Below, piece after piece: positions 20,758-32,159 of a stretch of 58,783 nt of DNA. The stretch spans positions 1 through 58,783 of the forward strand of contig CALZJG010000041.1 of assembly GCA_945787555.1 (NCBI GenBank), given 5' to 3'. Numbering within the stretch: position 1 is the first letter of the stretch; the number at the start of each line of letters is the position of its first letter. A program made the translations under genes and the position numbers. Below the pieces are notes generated by a model, which worked only from the letters and a program-made list of their open reading frames with translations, made no database searches and was not told the origin of the DNA. Origin of the DNA: an uncultured Chromatiaceae bacterium. Its GTDB lineage: Bacteria > Pseudomonadota > Gammaproteobacteria > DRLM01.

Positions 20758-20976
20758 TCAATTTGTTACGGTCGGACGGATGTTATTTGCTAGCATGCCT
20801 TTGGGGCCTTGGTTGATTTCGAACTCAACCTTCTGGCCTTGTTTCAAGGTCCGGTACCCTTCCATCTCGATGGCCGAAAAATGCGCGAACACTTCGTCGC
20901 CACCCTCGTCCGGAAGAATAAAACCGTAGCCCTTGGCGTTACTGAACCATTTCACAATACCGGTTGCGTTTGTCAT
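20758..20976 (-). CDS. cspD: Cold-shock-domain protein CspD-type
   Basis: 72-aa single-stranded nucleic-acid-binding protein. RNP1 reads KGYGFI and RNP2 VFAHF, within [32 protein letters not shown]. It sits divergently beside clpS-clpA, the classic cspD position. CspD in E. coli is a stationary-phase inhibitor of replication; that role is assumed here from synteny. Confidence 0.92.
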   Translation of the reverse strand: MTNATGIVKWFSNAKGYGFILPDEGGDEVFAHFSAIEMEGYRTLKQGQKVEFEINQGPKGMLANNIRPTVTN

Positions 20977-21283
20977 CGCTTACCTCTCTGCATTGCGACG
21001 GCTCTCGGGCCGCTTTCACATCGCTTAGAGATCCGTTTCGTACAGCATGGGATCTCACTCCCCGGCTCGAAACAGCATGAGCATCCAGAACTAATGAATG
21101 CACACTCTCGTCCAAGTTAGTATTATTGTCAAGTAATTAACTCGGATTTGTGCAGGCAACACTCAGGACGGAGCCGGGGAGGAAATATCTCGTGTTTCGC
21201 TAACTTACGCTAAACTCACATTAAAGCATTCAGGCCGCTCAAGGCGGGGCGGATTTGGTTCGTTATAGTAGGTAGATGCAGAG
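20977..21283. other. Divergent cspD / clpS control region
   Basis: 307 nt without a gene. A TATAGT at ~21265-21270 could be a clpS -10. A GGGGAGG tract at 21175-21181 is far from any start codon, but would be in the clpS leader if transcription began upstream. An AT-rich stretch lies at 21118-21150. Confidence 0.4.
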
Positions 21284-21604
21284 ATGGCTGAGCGTCAGAG
21301 TGGAGACAACCAAGATGGGCTGGCAATTCAGGAGGCGAAACCAAAACTTAAGCGGCCGCCACTGTACAAAGTGATACTGTTGAACGACGACTTTACACCC
21401 ATGGATTTTGTGGTAGAGATTTTGCAGAAGATTTTTGGAATGGATATGGAAAAGGCAACCCAGATCATGCTCCATGTTCATACTCGGGGTGCTGCAGTAT
21501 GCGGTGTGTACACCCGCGATGTGGCCGAGACCAAGGTGGATCAAGTCAACCGTCACTCCCGGGCCAATCAGCATCCATTGTTGTGTACGATGGAGCAAGC
21601 CTAG
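21284..21604 (+). CDS. clpS: ATP-dependent Clp protease adaptor ClpS
   Basis: 106 aa. The core [21 protein letters not shown] carries the acidic residues of the N-degron pocket, followed by the [19 protein letters not shown] segment. ClpS delivers proteins with N-terminal Leu/Phe/Tyr/Trp to ClpAP. clpA starts 29 nt downstream, and the transferases that create such N-termini (aat, bpt) are within 4 kb. Confidence 0.97.
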   Translation: MAERQSGDNQDGLAIQEAKPKLKRPPLYKVILLNDDFTPMDFVVEILQKIFGMDMEKATQIMLHVHTRGAAVCGVYTRDVAETKVDQVNRHSRANQHPLLCTMEQA

Positions 21605-21633
21605 CCAAGTCGAGTAGCAGTGAGGTAAGAGGT

Positions 21634-23907
21634 ATGTTGAGCAAGGATCTAGAACAAACGCTGAACACGGTCTTCCGCGAGGCGCGGGAACGGCTCCACG
21701 AATTCGTCACGGTGGAGCATTTGTTACTGGCCCTGCTTACCAACAATGCCGCCATCAGAGTGCTGCGGGCCTGCGGCTCGGAACTGGAGCAACTCAAGCG
21801 GGAACTGGCGATCTTTATTGATGAAACCACGCCCTTGTTGTCTCCCGATGACGGTCGTGAAGTGCAGCCGACTCTGGGATTTCAGCGTGTGCTGCAACGC
21901 GCTGTATTCCATGTGCAATCCTCGGGCAAGAAAGAGGTGACCGGCGCCAATGTGCTGGTGGCCATATTCAGCGAGCAGGATTCGCAAGCCGTGTTTCTGC
22001 TCAATAAACAAAATGTCACGCGTCTCGATGTGGTCAATTACCTCTCGCACGGCATCTCGAAAATTCACGGCGAAGATGATGAACAGGGCGGCCTCCCCAT
22101 GTCCAGCGACGAGGAGGAGAGTGCGGAGTCCACCGCTAAGACACCGCTGGAGTCATTCGCCAGTAATCTCAATGAGCTTGCCCGCCGCGGCAAGATCGAT
22201 CCGTTGATCGGTCGTGATCGCGAGGTCGAACGTACCATCCAAATTCTCTGTCGCCGCCGTAAGAACAATCCTTTGTTCGTCGGCGAGGCGGGGGTCGGCA
22301 AGACCGCCTTGGCGGAAGGGCTGGCCAAGAAGATCGTCGACAGCGAAGTGCCGGACGTGCTCGCGGACAGCGTGATCTACGCCTTGGACATGGGCGCGTT
22401 GTTGGCCGGCACTAAGTACCGGGGCGACTTCGAGAAGCGCCTTAAAGCGGTGTTGGCGCAATTGGATGAAGAACCCGGCAGCATTCTCTTCATCGATGAG
22501 ATTCACACCATCATCGGGGCGGGTGCCGCCTCGGGCGGCGTGATGGATGCTTCGAATTTGTTGAAACCGGCGCTGACTTCGGCGGGCCTGCGCTGTATCG
22601 GTTCGACCACCTATCAGGAATACCGGGGGATATTCGAGAAGGACAGAGCCTTGGCGCGGCGCTTCCAGAAAATCGACGTAACCGAACCAACGGTCGAAGA
22701 TACGGTGAAAATTCTCAAGGGACTCAAGTCCCGCTTCGAGGAACATCATAGTGTGAAATACTCGCTGGGCGCATTGCGCGCCGCCTCGGAGCTCTCCGCC
22801 CGTTATATCAATGACCGACATTTGCCTGACAAGGCCATCGACGTTATCGACGAGGCCGGTGCTTCGCAACATCTGTTGCCGGTGTCCAAGCGCAAGAAAA
22901 CTATCGGCGTCAATGACGTCGAAAACGTGGTGGCGAAAATGGCGCGCATTCCGCCCAAACATGTGTCGAGTTCAGATAAGGAAGCGTTGCGCACCTTGGA
23001 GCGAGATCTCAAGTTGGTGGTGTTCGGGCAAGATGATGCCATCGATGCCTTGGCCTCGGCGATCAAAATGGCGCGTTCGGGTTTGGCCAGCCCGCAAAAA
23101 CCGATAGGGTCGTTCTTGTTCGCCGGTCCCACCGGCGTGGGCAAGACAGAAGTCTCACGCCAACTTTCCAAGATTATGGGTATCGAGCTGGTGCGATTTG
23201 ATATGTCCGAATACATGGAGCGGCACACGGTGTCACGCCTGATCGGTGCGCCGCCCGGTTATGTGGGTTATGACCAAGGCGGCTTGCTGACCGAGGCCAT
23301 CACCAAACATCCTCATGCGATACTGTTGCTGGATGAAATCGAGAAAGCGCATCCCGATGTTTATAATCTGCTGTTGCAGGTGATGGATCACGGAACGCTG
23401 ACGGACAACAACGGCCGCAAGGCGGATTTTCGCAATGTAGTGATCATCATGACCACGAACGCCGGCAGTGAGTCTACCAGCCGCCGCACCATGGGCTTCA
23501 CGCAACAGGATCATGCCAGCGACGGGATGGAAGTGCTCAAGAAGGTGTTCACCCCCGAGTTCCGCAATCGCTTGGACGCGATCATTCAGTTCAAGTCGCT
23601 CGATCCGCGCACCGTCACCAATGTGGTGGATAAATTTCTGGTGGAGCTTGAAACGCAGCTCGAAGAGAAGAAGGTTACACTGGAATTGGACGATAGCGCG
23701 CGGGCATGGCTCGCCGAGCATGGCTTCGATCCCGCCATGGGCGCACGACCGATGGCTCGCGTGATACAGGAGCAAATCAAGAAGCCGTTGGCCGGAGAAT
23801 TACTGTTCGGCAAACTCGCTGGCGGTGGTCATGTCGTCATCAGCGCCAAGAACGGGCAGCTGGTGTTCGACTACGAGAGCAGAGACGAAGCGGTGGCGAC
23901 GGATTGA
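21634..23907 (+). CDS. clpA: ATP-dependent Clp protease ATP-binding subunit ClpA
   Basis: 757 aa (E. coli 758). Clp-N domain (1-~145) for ClpS docking, AAA1 with Walker [11 protein letters not shown] and Walker [12 protein letters not shown]2 with [10 protein letters not shown] and [13 protein letters not shown], then the D2-small domain. The loop after TTNAGSES contains MGF in place of the E. coli IGL that docks ClpP, an acceptable variant of the hydrophobic-G-hydrophobic tripeptide. ATG at 21634; the longer frame to 21499 overlaps clpS. ClpP is not in the window. Confidence 0.97.
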   Translation: MLSKDLEQTLNTVFREARERLHEFVTVEHLLLALLTNNAAIRVLRACGSELEQLKRELAIFIDETTPLLSPDDGREVQPTLGFQRVLQRAVFHVQSSGKKEVTGANVLVAIFSEQDSQAVFLLNKQNVTRLDVVNYLSHGISKIHGEDDEQGGLPMSSDEEESAESTAKTPLESFASNLNELARRGKIDPLIGRDREVERTIQILCRRRKNNPLFVGEAGVGKTALAEGLAKKIVDSEVPDVLADSVIYALDMGALLAGTKYRGDFEKRLKAVLAQLDEEPGSILFIDEIHTIIGAGAASGGVMDASNLLKPALTSAGLRCIGSTTYQEYRGIFEKDRALARRFQKIDVTEPTVEDTVKILKGLKSRFEEHHSVKYSLGALRAASELSARYINDRHLPDKAIDVIDEAGASQHLLPVSKRKKTIGVNDVENVVAKMARIPPKHVSSSDKEALRTLERDLKLVVFGQDDAIDALASAIKMARSGLASPQKPIGSFLFAGPTGVGKTEVSRQLSKIMGIELVRFDMSEYMERHTVSRLIGAPPGYVGYDQGGLLTEAITKHPHAILLLDEIEKAHPDVYNLLLQVMDHGTLTDNNGRKADFRNVVIIMTTNAGSESTSRRTMGFTQQDHASDGMEVLKKVFTPEFRNRLDAIIQFKSLDPRTVTNVVDKFLVELETQLEEKKVTLELDDSARAWLAEHGFDPAMGARPMARVIQEQIKKPLAGELLFGKLAGGGHVVISAKNGQLVFDYESRDEAVATD

Positions 23908-23974
23908 TCAGCGTTGGTAGCGTTCGCGGATTCGGGGCGAAGGCGCGTTTGCGCACGGCATCGGGGTGTGAAGT

Positions 23975-24193
23975 TCAACGGGCGCGATAGGTGATGCGGC
24001 CCTTGCTCAGATCGTAAGGCGTGAGTTGCACGGTGACTTTATCGCCGGTAAGGATGCGGATGTAATGCTTGCGCATCTTCCCGGAAATGTGGGCAGTCAC
24101 CACATGGCCGTTTTCTAGTTCAACGCGGAACATGGTATTGGGCAGAGTCTCGATGACCGTGCCTTCCATTTCAATGTGGTCTTCTTTCGCCAT
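23975..24193 (-). CDS. infA: Translation initiation factor IF-1
   Basis: 72-aa S1/OB-fold protein: [51 protein letters not shown] is essentially canonical IF-1. It lies convergent to clpA (67 nt apart), the usual gammaproteobacterial arrangement. Confidence 0.98.
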   Translation of the reverse strand: MAKEDHIEMEGTVIETLPNTMFRVELENGHVVTAHISGKMRKHYIRILTGDKVTVQLTPYDLSKGRITYRAR

Positions 24194-24299
24194 ACTTCAG
24201 TTGTCTCTCGTTATGATCAAGCACCCATCGGCCGCCACCCGGCCAAATCAGAAGGCGCATATTGCCCGAAGTGAGGAAAATTTTCAAAGCAAAGGCGTT

Positions 24300-25043
24300 T
24301 TATCGGGTGTCGCGGGTGTCGCTCAGCCTGCTCCAAACGTTGTCTCGGAAAATCTCCAAGGGGCGGTAGTGGGCCTTGTAGCTCATCTTCGCGCACCCCG
24401 GCACCCAGTAACCGAGGTAGACCCAACCGAGCTTGCAAGCCCGAGCGAGGTGCAGTTGCCAGAGTATTGCCTGACTGCCGAGGCTGCGGGGGGCCAGTTC
24501 GGGATCGAAGAATGTATAGACCGCCGAAAGGCCCTGCCTTAGACGATCGACGACCGCCACCGCCACCAAGCGGGTATCGAGACGAAATTCCAAAAACAAC
24601 GTGTCGCTCCAAGGGCTGATGAGGAATTCCCGGTATTGCTCGCGGTCGTCGGGATTCATGTCGCCATCGCCGTGGCGGCTCTGCATGTAGCGTTGATACA
24701 ACAAGAAATGTTCCTCGTGGAAGGCGGCGGGCACAGCCTGCACGCTCAGATCGGTATTACGTGCCCAAGTGCGGCGCTGGGCGCGATTGGGTAGAAATGT
24801 TCGGACAGGTATGCGTGCCGGTGTGCAGGCCTCGCAGGCGCTGCAGCGCGGGCGATAAATGTAACGGCCGCTACGGCGAAAGCCCTGGTCAATCAAGCTG
24901 CTATACAGCGCCATGGTCATGGTTTGAGTGGGATCGACGAATTGGGTGACGGCCTCGCGCTCTGGAAGATAACTGCATGGGTGCGAGCCGCTGGTGAACA
25001 GGGCCAGCTGGCGCAGACCGGCGCTGTGATCGTCAGGCAACAT
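24300..25043 (-). CDS. bpt: Aspartate/glutamate leucyltransferase (Bpt)
   Basis: Transfers Leu from tRNA to proteins starting with Asp or Glu, making them ClpS substrates. 247 aa. The N-terminal Cys cluster CSACEACTPARIPV, the ATE-type RSGRYIYRPRC and the C-terminal YLGYWVPGCAKMSYKAHYRPLE are present. ATG at 25043 overlaps the aat stop by 11 nt, so the two transferases are translationally coupled. A 106-nt gap separates it from infA. Confidence 0.95.
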   Translation of the reverse strand: MLPDDHSAGLRQLALFTSGSHPCSYLPEREAVTQFVDPTQTMTMALYSSLIDQGFRRSGRYIYRPRCSACEACTPARIPVRTFLPNRAQRRTWARNTDLSVQAVPAAFHEEHFLLYQRYMQSRHGDGDMNPDDREQYREFLISPWSDTLFLEFRLDTRLVAVAVVDRLRQGLSAVYTFFDPELAPRSLGSQAILWQLHLARACKLGWVYLGYWVPGCAKMSYKAHYRPLEIFRDNVWSRLSDTRDTR

Positions 25044-25761
25044 CGTCGGAATGGATTTCCATACGCCAGGGCACGGGTTGACCCTCGCTAGCGCAGTGCC
25101 GATTCAGTTCAGTGACGAACTGAGTTCGTAAAATTTCTTCAGCGCCTAAAGTGCGCAGGTGCGGAGAGGCGACTTGGCAGTCGATGAGCGCATAACCCCA
25201 GGTTTGCAGCTGACGCACCAAGTGCACGAAGGCCGCTTTGGACGCGTCGCTGCGACGGCTGAACATCGACTCGCCGAAGAACACATTACCCAATGCGATG
25301 CCGTACAGGCCGCCCACAAGTTGGCCGTCCCACCATGCCTCGGCAGAATGGGCGTACCCCAGTTGGTGCAATAGCGTGTAGGCATCGATCATCTCCGCTG
25401 TCAGCCAGGTGCCCGGTGTGCCGGGGCGAGGTTCGGCGCAGTGCTGAATGACTGCGGGAAAAGCGCTGTCGAGAGTAATGTGATATTCACCATTGCGGAC
25501 GGTTTTACGCAGACTGCGCGAAATATGCATACGGTCCGGAAATAACACCGCGCGCGGATTGGGTGACCACCATAAGATCGGTTGACCGGCGTTGTACCAA
25601 GGAAAGATACCGCGCCGATAGGCCGCCAGCAGGCGTTTGGGTCGTAAGCTGCCCCCCAAGGCCAGTAGGCCGTCGGGTTCGCGCATGGCCCGATCGACAC
25701 TGGGGAAAGGCGTGGTGTCGTCATCGGGATCCAGCCAAATGAGATTATTGACTAGGAACAT
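25033..25761 (-). CDS. aat: Leucyl/phenylalanyl-tRNA-protein transferase
   Basis: Adds Leu or Phe to N-terminal Lys/Arg, the entry step of the bacterial N-degron pathway. 242 aa with GLLALGGSLRPKRLLAAYRRGIFPWYN, ILWWSPNPRAVLFPDRMHISRSLRK, and GESMFSRRSDASKAAFVHLV, all diagnostic. ATG at 25761. First gene of the aat-bpt pair. Confidence 0.97.
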   Translation of the reverse strand: MFLVNNLIWLDPDDDTTPFPSVDRAMREPDGLLALGGSLRPKRLLAAYRRGIFPWYNAGQPILWWSPNPRAVLFPDRMHISRSLRKTVRNGEYHITLDSAFPAVIQHCAEPRPGTPGTWLTAEMIDAYTLLHQLGYAHSAEAWWDGQLVGGLYGIALGNVFFGESMFSRRSDASKAAFVHLVRQLQTWGYALIDCQVASPHLRTLGAEEILRTQFVTELNRHCASEGQPVPWRMEIHSDDVA

Positions 25762-25795
25762 GCCATCTCAAGATCCTCGGCGTCGTCAATTTGCT

Positions 25796-26926
25796 TTAAC
25801 TTCTATAGGGTGAGTGGCTGCTGAGATCCTTCATATGATACTCCATGGCGCGCTCTTCGCGATGCAAAAAGTCACCGATGGCGCGTCGAAAGGCCGGCTC
25901 GCGGATCGCGTGCACGGAGTAAGTGTCCGTCGGTAAGAAGCCGCGGCTGATTTTATGTTGCCCCTGCGCGCCCGGTTCGAAATGCGCCAGTTGCTGCGCG
26001 ATGCAATAGTCAATGCCGGTGTAATAGCATGCTTCGAAGTGCAGGCTGTGATAGTGCTCCGAGGCGCCCCAGTAGCGTCCGTATAAGCTGTCCGCACCGC
26101 GGAAACTCAGTGCCACCGCGACAGGATGTTCGTCGTGCTTGGCCAAAACCAGCACGATATCCTCGGGCATGGTATGGCCCAGCGTGTGAAACAGTTCGCG
26201 ACTGAACGGGACATGGCCGCTTTTGCGCAGGAAAGTGGTTTGGTAGTAGCGGTAGAAGACATCCCAATCATGCTCGGTCAATGCGCTGCCGCTGAGGGTG
26301 TGCAGCGTGATGCCCGCTTCGCGCACGCGGCGCCGCTCGCGTTTGACTTTCTTGCGCTTCTCGGCGCTGAAATGTTGCAGAAAATCGTCAAAATCACGGT
26401 AATCGCGGTTTAGCCAGTGAAATTGGCAGTCGCGGCGCACTAAGGCGCCGCGGCCGCGCAGTTGTTCGGTTTGTTGTGCCGTGGTGAACAACCAATGGGT
26501 GGAGGAGACCCCGAGTTGCTCGGCATGGCGTTCCACCGCCGCCAACAGGGCGGCGGAGACGGCGCTATGATCGGCGTCGGGAGCGATCAATAGGCGCGGT
26601 CCGCTGATGGGCGTATAAGGTACGGCCGCCACCAGCTTGGGATAATAGGGTAGGCCGTGGCGTTGGTAGGCCTCCGCCCAGGCGAAATCGAAGACGAATT
26701 CACCCCAGGAATGATATTTCAGATACAGCGGCACAGCACCCACCAGGCGCCCATTTTCATGCGCCAGGACGAATTGCGGCACCCAGCCGCTGTCCCCGCC
26801 CACCGCGCCGTGGTCTTCCAGGGTGTAGAGAAATTCGTGGCGTAGGAAGGGGTGTTTCCCGCCTGAGAGGCGATTCCACGCTGCGGGCATGACGCCGGCG
26901 AGACTTTCTATGATGGTCACATTCAT
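25796..26926 (-). CDS. FemAB-like GNAT N-acetyltransferase (PF04339 type)
   Basis: 376 aa, cytosolic. The pattern (AWNRLSGGKHPFLRHEFLYTLEDHGAVG, SAEKRKKVKRERRRV, FYRYYQTTFLRKSGHVPF, CYYTGIDYCIAQQLAHFEPGAQGQHK, LPTDTYSVH) is that of the FemAB-like family once called peptidogalycan biosynthesis protein. The substrate is unknown. Same strand as aat, 34 nt upstream; likely the leading gene of an acetyltransferase-aat-bpt transcript. Confidence 0.88.
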   Translation of the reverse strand: MNVTIIESLAGVMPAAWNRLSGGKHPFLRHEFLYTLEDHGAVGGDSGWVPQFVLAHENGRLVGAVPLYLKYHSWGEFVFDFAWAEAYQRHGLPYYPKLVAAVPYTPISGPRLLIAPDADHSAVSAALLAAVERHAEQLGVSSTHWLFTTAQQTEQLRGRGALVRRDCQFHWLNRDYRDFDDFLQHFSAEKRKKVKRERRRVREAGITLHTLSGSALTEHDWDVFYRYYQTTFLRKSGHVPFSRELFHTLGHTMPEDIVLVLAKHDEHPVAVALSFRGADSLYGRYWGASEHYHSLHFEACYYTGIDYCIAQQLAHFEPGAQGQHKISRGFLPTDTYSVHAIREPAFRRAIGDFLHREERAMEYHMKDLSSHSPYRS

Positions 26927-27013
26927 GGGGCTATTGTAGCGTTACTGATAGGGGTATTTTTCAAGGTGCGGGGCGTGATAGTGTGACATAACGATGAGAC
27001 GCTGGAGGGCGCG

Positions 27014-27841
27014 ATGATGAAATTGAGCCGGGTCATCCCGTTGGTATTTTCGGGGGCGCTGCTGGCCGGTGGAACGATGGCTGATACCGAGGAACTCTCG
27101 GCGGCTGAGATCGTGCAACAGGCGTTCGAAATCGATGGTGGCAAGGACGGTATTTCCCGTGTCACCTTCATTTTTCAGCAACCTGGCGCAGCGGAAAAGA
27201 AGCTGGTGTATACCATGGTGTGGCGCGGCTACGGCGGTAAAGACGGCGTAGATAGCAAGGTGCTTTTCTTTAGCGAATACCCGCCCGATGATCGCGGCAA
27301 GTCCTTCATGGCCTACGTCAAAACGGACAAGAAGGACGACCAATGGATGTATTTGCCGGAGTTGCGCATGGTGCGCAAGATCACCCATGGTCATCATCAA
27401 CGCACCCACGAGGACGATGATTTCGCCCATTCCCAGCTCACTCACGGTGACTTGGTACCGCGTTTACCGGATGAGGACGAACATCAGCTGCAGGGCGTCG
27501 AGGAGTGGAAGGGCAGGCTGCATTACGTGGTGGAGAGTGTGCCCAAGCAGAAGGATGAAATTTATCCCTACAGCAAGACACTGCGATGGTTCGAGCAGGA
27601 CACTTTCCTGCCGGTACGGGTGGATTATTACAATGAGCTCGGCGAGTTGTTCAAGCGCCAAACCATCGCTTGGCGCAAGTTCCAAGATTCTTGGTTGTGG
27701 GAACGCGTCGAGAGTGAAGAATTGAAAAGCGGTAAACACACCCTCATGGAGATCTCCGACATCGAGGTGAACCTTGGTTTGCGCGATGAGGTGTTTTCAC
27801 CCCGCACCATGCGCCTGGGTCCCGGGAGCATCCAACGCTAA
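27014..27841 (+). CDS. LolA-fold outer-membrane lipoprotein-sorting family protein (COG2834)
   Basis: 275 aa with a signal peptide (residues 1-~23, cleavage near AGGTMA). The mature part matches the COG2834 family (FSEYPPDDRGKSFMAYVKTDKKDDQWMYLPELRMVRKI, LRWFEQDTFLPVRVDYYNELGELFKRQ), periplasmic proteins with a LolA-like half-barrel often paired with RND-type exporters. It is distinct from the true lolA at 32160. GGAGG precedes the double ATG at 27014/27017. The SelT/SelW-like gene follows 6 nt later, an unusual partner. Confidence 0.85.
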   Translation: MMKLSRVIPLVFSGALLAGGTMADTEELSAAEIVQQAFEIDGGKDGISRVTFIFQQPGAAEKKLVYTMVWRGYGGKDGVDSKVLFFSEYPPDDRGKSFMAYVKTDKKDDQWMYLPELRMVRKITHGHHQRTHEDDDFAHSQLTHGDLVPRLPDEDEHQLQGVEEWKGRLHYVVESVPKQKDEIYPYSKTLRWFEQDTFLPVRVDYYNELGELFKRQTIAWRKFQDSWLWERVESEELKSGKHTLMEISDIEVNLGLRDEVFSPRTMRLGPGSIQR

Positions 27842-27847
27842 GCGGTC

Positions 27848-28135
27848 ATGAACAGCAAGCCGTGCTTGGAAATCGAATACTGCACTCAATGCCGCTGGCT
27901 CATGCGGGCGGCATGGATGGCGCAAGAGCTGCTCATCACCTTCGAGGAGGATGTGGGCGGGGTGACGCTGATACCCGGTAGCGGCGGCGTGTTCGAGGTG
28001 CGGGTGGGTGAGCGTGTGATGTGGTCGCGCGTGCGTGCCGGGCGCTTCCCGGAATTGAAAGAGCTGAAACAACTATTGCGTGATGTCGTGGCCCCCGAGA
28101 AACCCCTCGGTCACTCGGAGACCGCGCTGGTTTGA
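27848..28135 (+). CDS. SelT/SelW/SelH (Rdx) family protein, Cys form
   Basis: 95-aa thioredoxin-like protein. The redox motif CTQC (residues ~12-15, from EIEYCTQCRWLMRAAWMAQELL) has Cys in the position of selenocysteine of animal SelW. GVFEVRVGERVMWSR and the C-terminal RFPELKELKQLLRD complete the Rdx fold. It begins 6 nt after the LolA-fold gene and is convergent with trxB, 82 nt away. Substrate unknown. Confidence 0.9.
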   Translation: MNSKPCLEIEYCTQCRWLMRAAWMAQELLITFEEDVGGVTLIPGSGGVFEVRVGERVMWSRVRAGRFPELKELKQLLRDVVAPEKPLGHSETALV

Positions 28136-28217
28136 TTTTCAGGAACTTCGCTAATGAATCACGCAAGCGGGCGAGTACGCCGTGGGCGTGGCCCGCAGCC
28201 GATGATTCAGAGCTCCG

Positions 28218-29284
<1,067 letters not shown>

Positions 29285-29584
29285 AGTAACGCCACCCGCG
29301 CCGACCGGTTTCCCGCCCCTTCGAAGGGGCGAGTCCTTAAGCGGGTGCGAGGGGCCCTGGAGCGGGACAGGGTGGGTGTTTGAAAGAGATAAAGTCTACT
29401 TAAGAATGTCGTCGTTAGGGCTGTCACTTCGCTGACGAGATGCGAAAGGACGCAATGGCCGCGTAGTGGTAAAGTCGGCCGCCGGGCGCAACTCGGTCAC
29501 GGGCTTCAAATCATCTTCCAAGACTACTAAAATGGCCGCTGTTTAAACATGTTGGCGTTATAAGCTGGCACATAGGATAAGGTT
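29285..29584. other. trxB / ftsK divergent intergenic region with perfect palindrome
   Basis: No gene. The 16-bp palindrome GCCCCTTCGAAGGGGC at ~29314-29329 is exact and nested in a looser CCCGC/GCGGG pair. It could be an operator or a transcript hairpin. The rest contains ftsK upstream sequence without a clear promoter. Confidence 0.4.
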
Positions 29585-31906
29585 TTGGCAAAGGCAACTA
29601 GCAACAAGGACGAGCGGCCCGTCGCATTGGCCGGGCATATGGTACGGGGCTTGCGGGAGGGCGCGTTGTTCGTGTTCGGCGCGATCGCGGTGTACTTGCT
29701 CCTCTCATTGCTAAGTTACGATCCCAGCGATCCCGGCTGGTCGCGGAGCGGCAGCGGCGCCAAGGTCGACAATGCCGGCGGTGTCGCCGGTGCCTGGTTT
29801 TCTGATGTGTTCCTCTATTTGTTCGGCTATCTCGCCTACCTGTTCCCGGTGATGGTCGGATATTTCGCCTGGCTACTGTATCGCGGTCGCCCCAGCGGTG
29901 AGCGTTACCACGGTCGTGAGCTGGCATTGCGCGGCGTGGGTTTCGCGCTCACCGTGGCGGCGGGGGCGGGCTTGGCCAAGGTCTACGCCATCCATCCTTC
30001 CCATTTGCCGCTGGGCGGCGGCGGCATCCTCGGTGAAGTGGTGGGCATGGGATTGAGTAAGCCCTTCAGCACTGTGGGGGCGGCGTTATTTCTGATTGCC
30101 CTGTTCTTTACCGGTGTGTCGCTATTCACAGGGCTCTCGTGGGTGAAACTCATGGATGCAACCGGGCGCGTGACCCTCGATCTCGTCGGCCGAGTGACGG
30201 ATCAATGGCACCGTTTTCAGGACTACCTCGCTGGGCGTCGTGCCCGCCAGGAGCGCGAGGCGCCCGCGGCAGTGGAGAAAATGGAAAGACTCAAAGCGCG
30301 CATGCCGCCCAAGATCGAGCCGGTGATCACCCAAATCGAACCCAGTCTGCGCGCACAAAAGGAACGCCAAGCGCTATTGTTCGAATCCGAGGGGGATGGG
30401 ATCTTGCCGCCGTTGTCGTTGCTGGACCCCGCCGAGGCGCCCAAGAATCTGGTTTCCAAGGAATCATTGGAGGCCATGTCGCGTCAGTTGGAACTGAAGT
30501 TGGCGGACTTCGGTATCGAAGTGCACGTGGTGGCGGTGCATCCGGGGCCGGTCATTACACGCTTCGAAATGCAGCCGGCGGCGGGGGTGAAGGTCAGCCA
30601 GATCACCAACCTGGCCAAGGATCTGGCGCGCTCGCTGTCAGCCATCAGTGTGCGCGTGGTGGAGGTGATCCCGGGCAAGTCGGTGATCGGTTTGGAAGTG
30701 CCCAATGAATATCGCGAGATCGTGCGTCTCAGCGAGCAGCTCAAATCCATTCAGTACGACAGCGCCAGCTCGCCGCTGAGTCTGGCCCTGGGCAAGGACA
30801 TCGGCGGTCATCCGGTGGTGGTGGATTTGGCGCGCATGCCGCATTTGCTGGTGGCGGGTACCACCGGTTCGGGCAAATCGGTGGCGGTCAACGCCATGGT
30901 GTTGAGCATTCTTTATAAAGCACGACCCGAGGACGTGCGCCTCATCATGATCGATCCCAAGATGCTGGAGCTCTCGGTGTATGAGGGCATCCCGCATTTG
31001 CTGGCGCCAGTGGTCACTGATATGAAGGAAGCGGCTAATGCCTTGCGCTGGTGCGTGGCGGAAATGGACCGCCGCTATCGCCTCATGGCCACACTGGGCG
31101 TGCGCAACATCGCCGGTTACAACCGCAAAGTGAAAGAAGCTGAAGAGCAGGGTCAGCCCATCCCTGACCCATTCTATTCGCCCGGGGACGGTGAGGCGAC
31201 GATGGATGGCGGCAGCCCACCGCCGACGCTGCAACATCTGCCCTACATCGTGGTCATCGTCGATGAGTTGGCCGACATGATGATGGTGGTTGGCAAGAAG
31301 GTGGAAGAACTCATCGCCCGTTTGGCACAAAAGGCGCGCGCCTCCGGCATCCATCTGGTGTTGGCTACGCAGCGTCCGTCAGTGGACGTCATCACCGGCC
31401 TGATTAAGGCCAACATTCCCACCCGTATTGCCTTCCAGGTCTCGTCACGCATCGACTCGCGCACCATCCTCGATCAAATGGGCGCGGAACAATTGCTCGG
31501 TCACGGTGACATGCTGTATCTCGCGCCCGGTACCGGTGTCCCGACGCGCGTGCACGGCGCCTTCGTCGCCGATCAGGAAGTGCATCAGGTGGTGGCGGAC
31601 CTGAAGAAACGCGGGGAACCTGATTACTTGGAAGATATCTTATCGGGAGACAGCGGAGAGACCGGTAACGGTGGCACCTATTTGGGTGAAGGCATCGACA
31701 GCGAGGCGGACCCGCTCTACGATCAAGCCGTGCGCGTGGTCACCGAGAGCCGCCGCGCCTCGGTCTCGGGCATCCAACGCCGCTTGAAGATCGGGTACAA
31801 CCGCGCTGCGCGCATGGTGGAACAAATGGAACAGGCCGGGGTAGTGGGGCCGTTGGGGTCCAACGGTATGCGCGAAGTGCTTGCGCCACCGCCGCCGGGG
31901 GACTAG
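29585..31906 (+). CDS. ftsK: DNA translocase FtsK
   Basis: Septum-anchored DNA pump that coordinates chromosome segregation with division and XerCD recombination. 773 aa. The N-terminus has about four membrane segments (residues ~25-190), a short linker replaces the very long Pro/Gln-rich one of E. coli, then alpha and beta motor domains (Walker [11 protein letters not shown], Walker [14 protein letters not shown]) and a C-terminal gamma winged helix ([41 protein letters not shown]) that reads KOPS sites. Start is TTG at 29585 after GGATAAGG. lolA follows after 253 nt. Confidence 0.97.
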   Translation: MAKATSNKDERPVALAGHMVRGLREGALFVFGAIAVYLLLSLLSYDPSDPGWSRSGSGAKVDNAGGVAGAWFSDVFLYLFGYLAYLFPVMVGYFAWLLYRGRPSGERYHGRELALRGVGFALTVAAGAGLAKVYAIHPSHLPLGGGGILGEVVGMGLSKPFSTVGAALFLIALFFTGVSLFTGLSWVKLMDATGRVTLDLVGRVTDQWHRFQDYLAGRRARQEREAPAAVEKMERLKARMPPKIEPVITQIEPSLRAQKERQALLFESEGDGILPPLSLLDPAEAPKNLVSKESLEAMSRQLELKLADFGIEVHVVAVHPGPVITRFEMQPAAGVKVSQITNLAKDLARSLSAISVRVVEVIPGKSVIGLEVPNEYREIVRLSEQLKSIQYDSASSPLSLALGKDIGGHPVVVDLARMPHLLVAGTTGSGKSVAVNAMVLSILYKARPEDVRLIMIDPKMLELSVYEGIPHLLAPVVTDMKEAANALRWCVAEMDRRYRLMATLGVRNIAGYNRKVKEAEEQGQPIPDPFYSPGDGEATMDGGSPPPTLQHLPYIVVIVDELADMMMVVGKKVEELIARLAQKARASGIHLVLATQRPSVDVITGLIKANIPTRIAFQVSSRIDSRTILDQMGAEQLLGHGDMLYLAPGTGVPTRVHGAFVADQEVHQVVADLKKRGEPDYLEDILSGDSGETGNGGTYLGEGIDSEADPLYDQAVRVVTESRRASVSGIQRRLKIGYNRAARMVEQMEQAGVVGPLGSNGMREVLAPPPPGD

Positions 31907-32159
31907 AAACCCCATTCATAGTCATAGTGGCGAGGTGAGAGCTGGAGCTTAGCTGTCTACGCCTGGTGGGTTGGCCGGGGCCACTTTTTCCTTCCGCCGC
32001 TTTTTGGAAGGAGGCGGGTCCCGGGGGGGGATAGCTTGATGGTGCCCGCGGTGGTCCCCCCACCCTAATCCGACTTCTGGCCGGGGGGGATGAAGATAAG
32101 GTTACCTAGCGTTTAAATTGATTCAGGACCTCGATTCACGAGTAAGTAAGGAAGACCTA
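31907..32159. other. G-rich spacer between ftsK and lolA
   Basis: No gene. Two direct copies of CCGGGGGGG(G)AT (32021-32032 and 32081-32091) flank a CCCCCC run (32056-32061) that can pair with either. A CCTTCC/GGAAGG hairpin lies near 31991-32012. The tracts could form G-quadruplex or switchable hairpins. Confidence 0.4.

Noticed and set aside
22153-22962. 269-codon minus-strand frame
   Set aside because: It lies inside clpA; the composition is that of a complement of AAA+ coding sequence.
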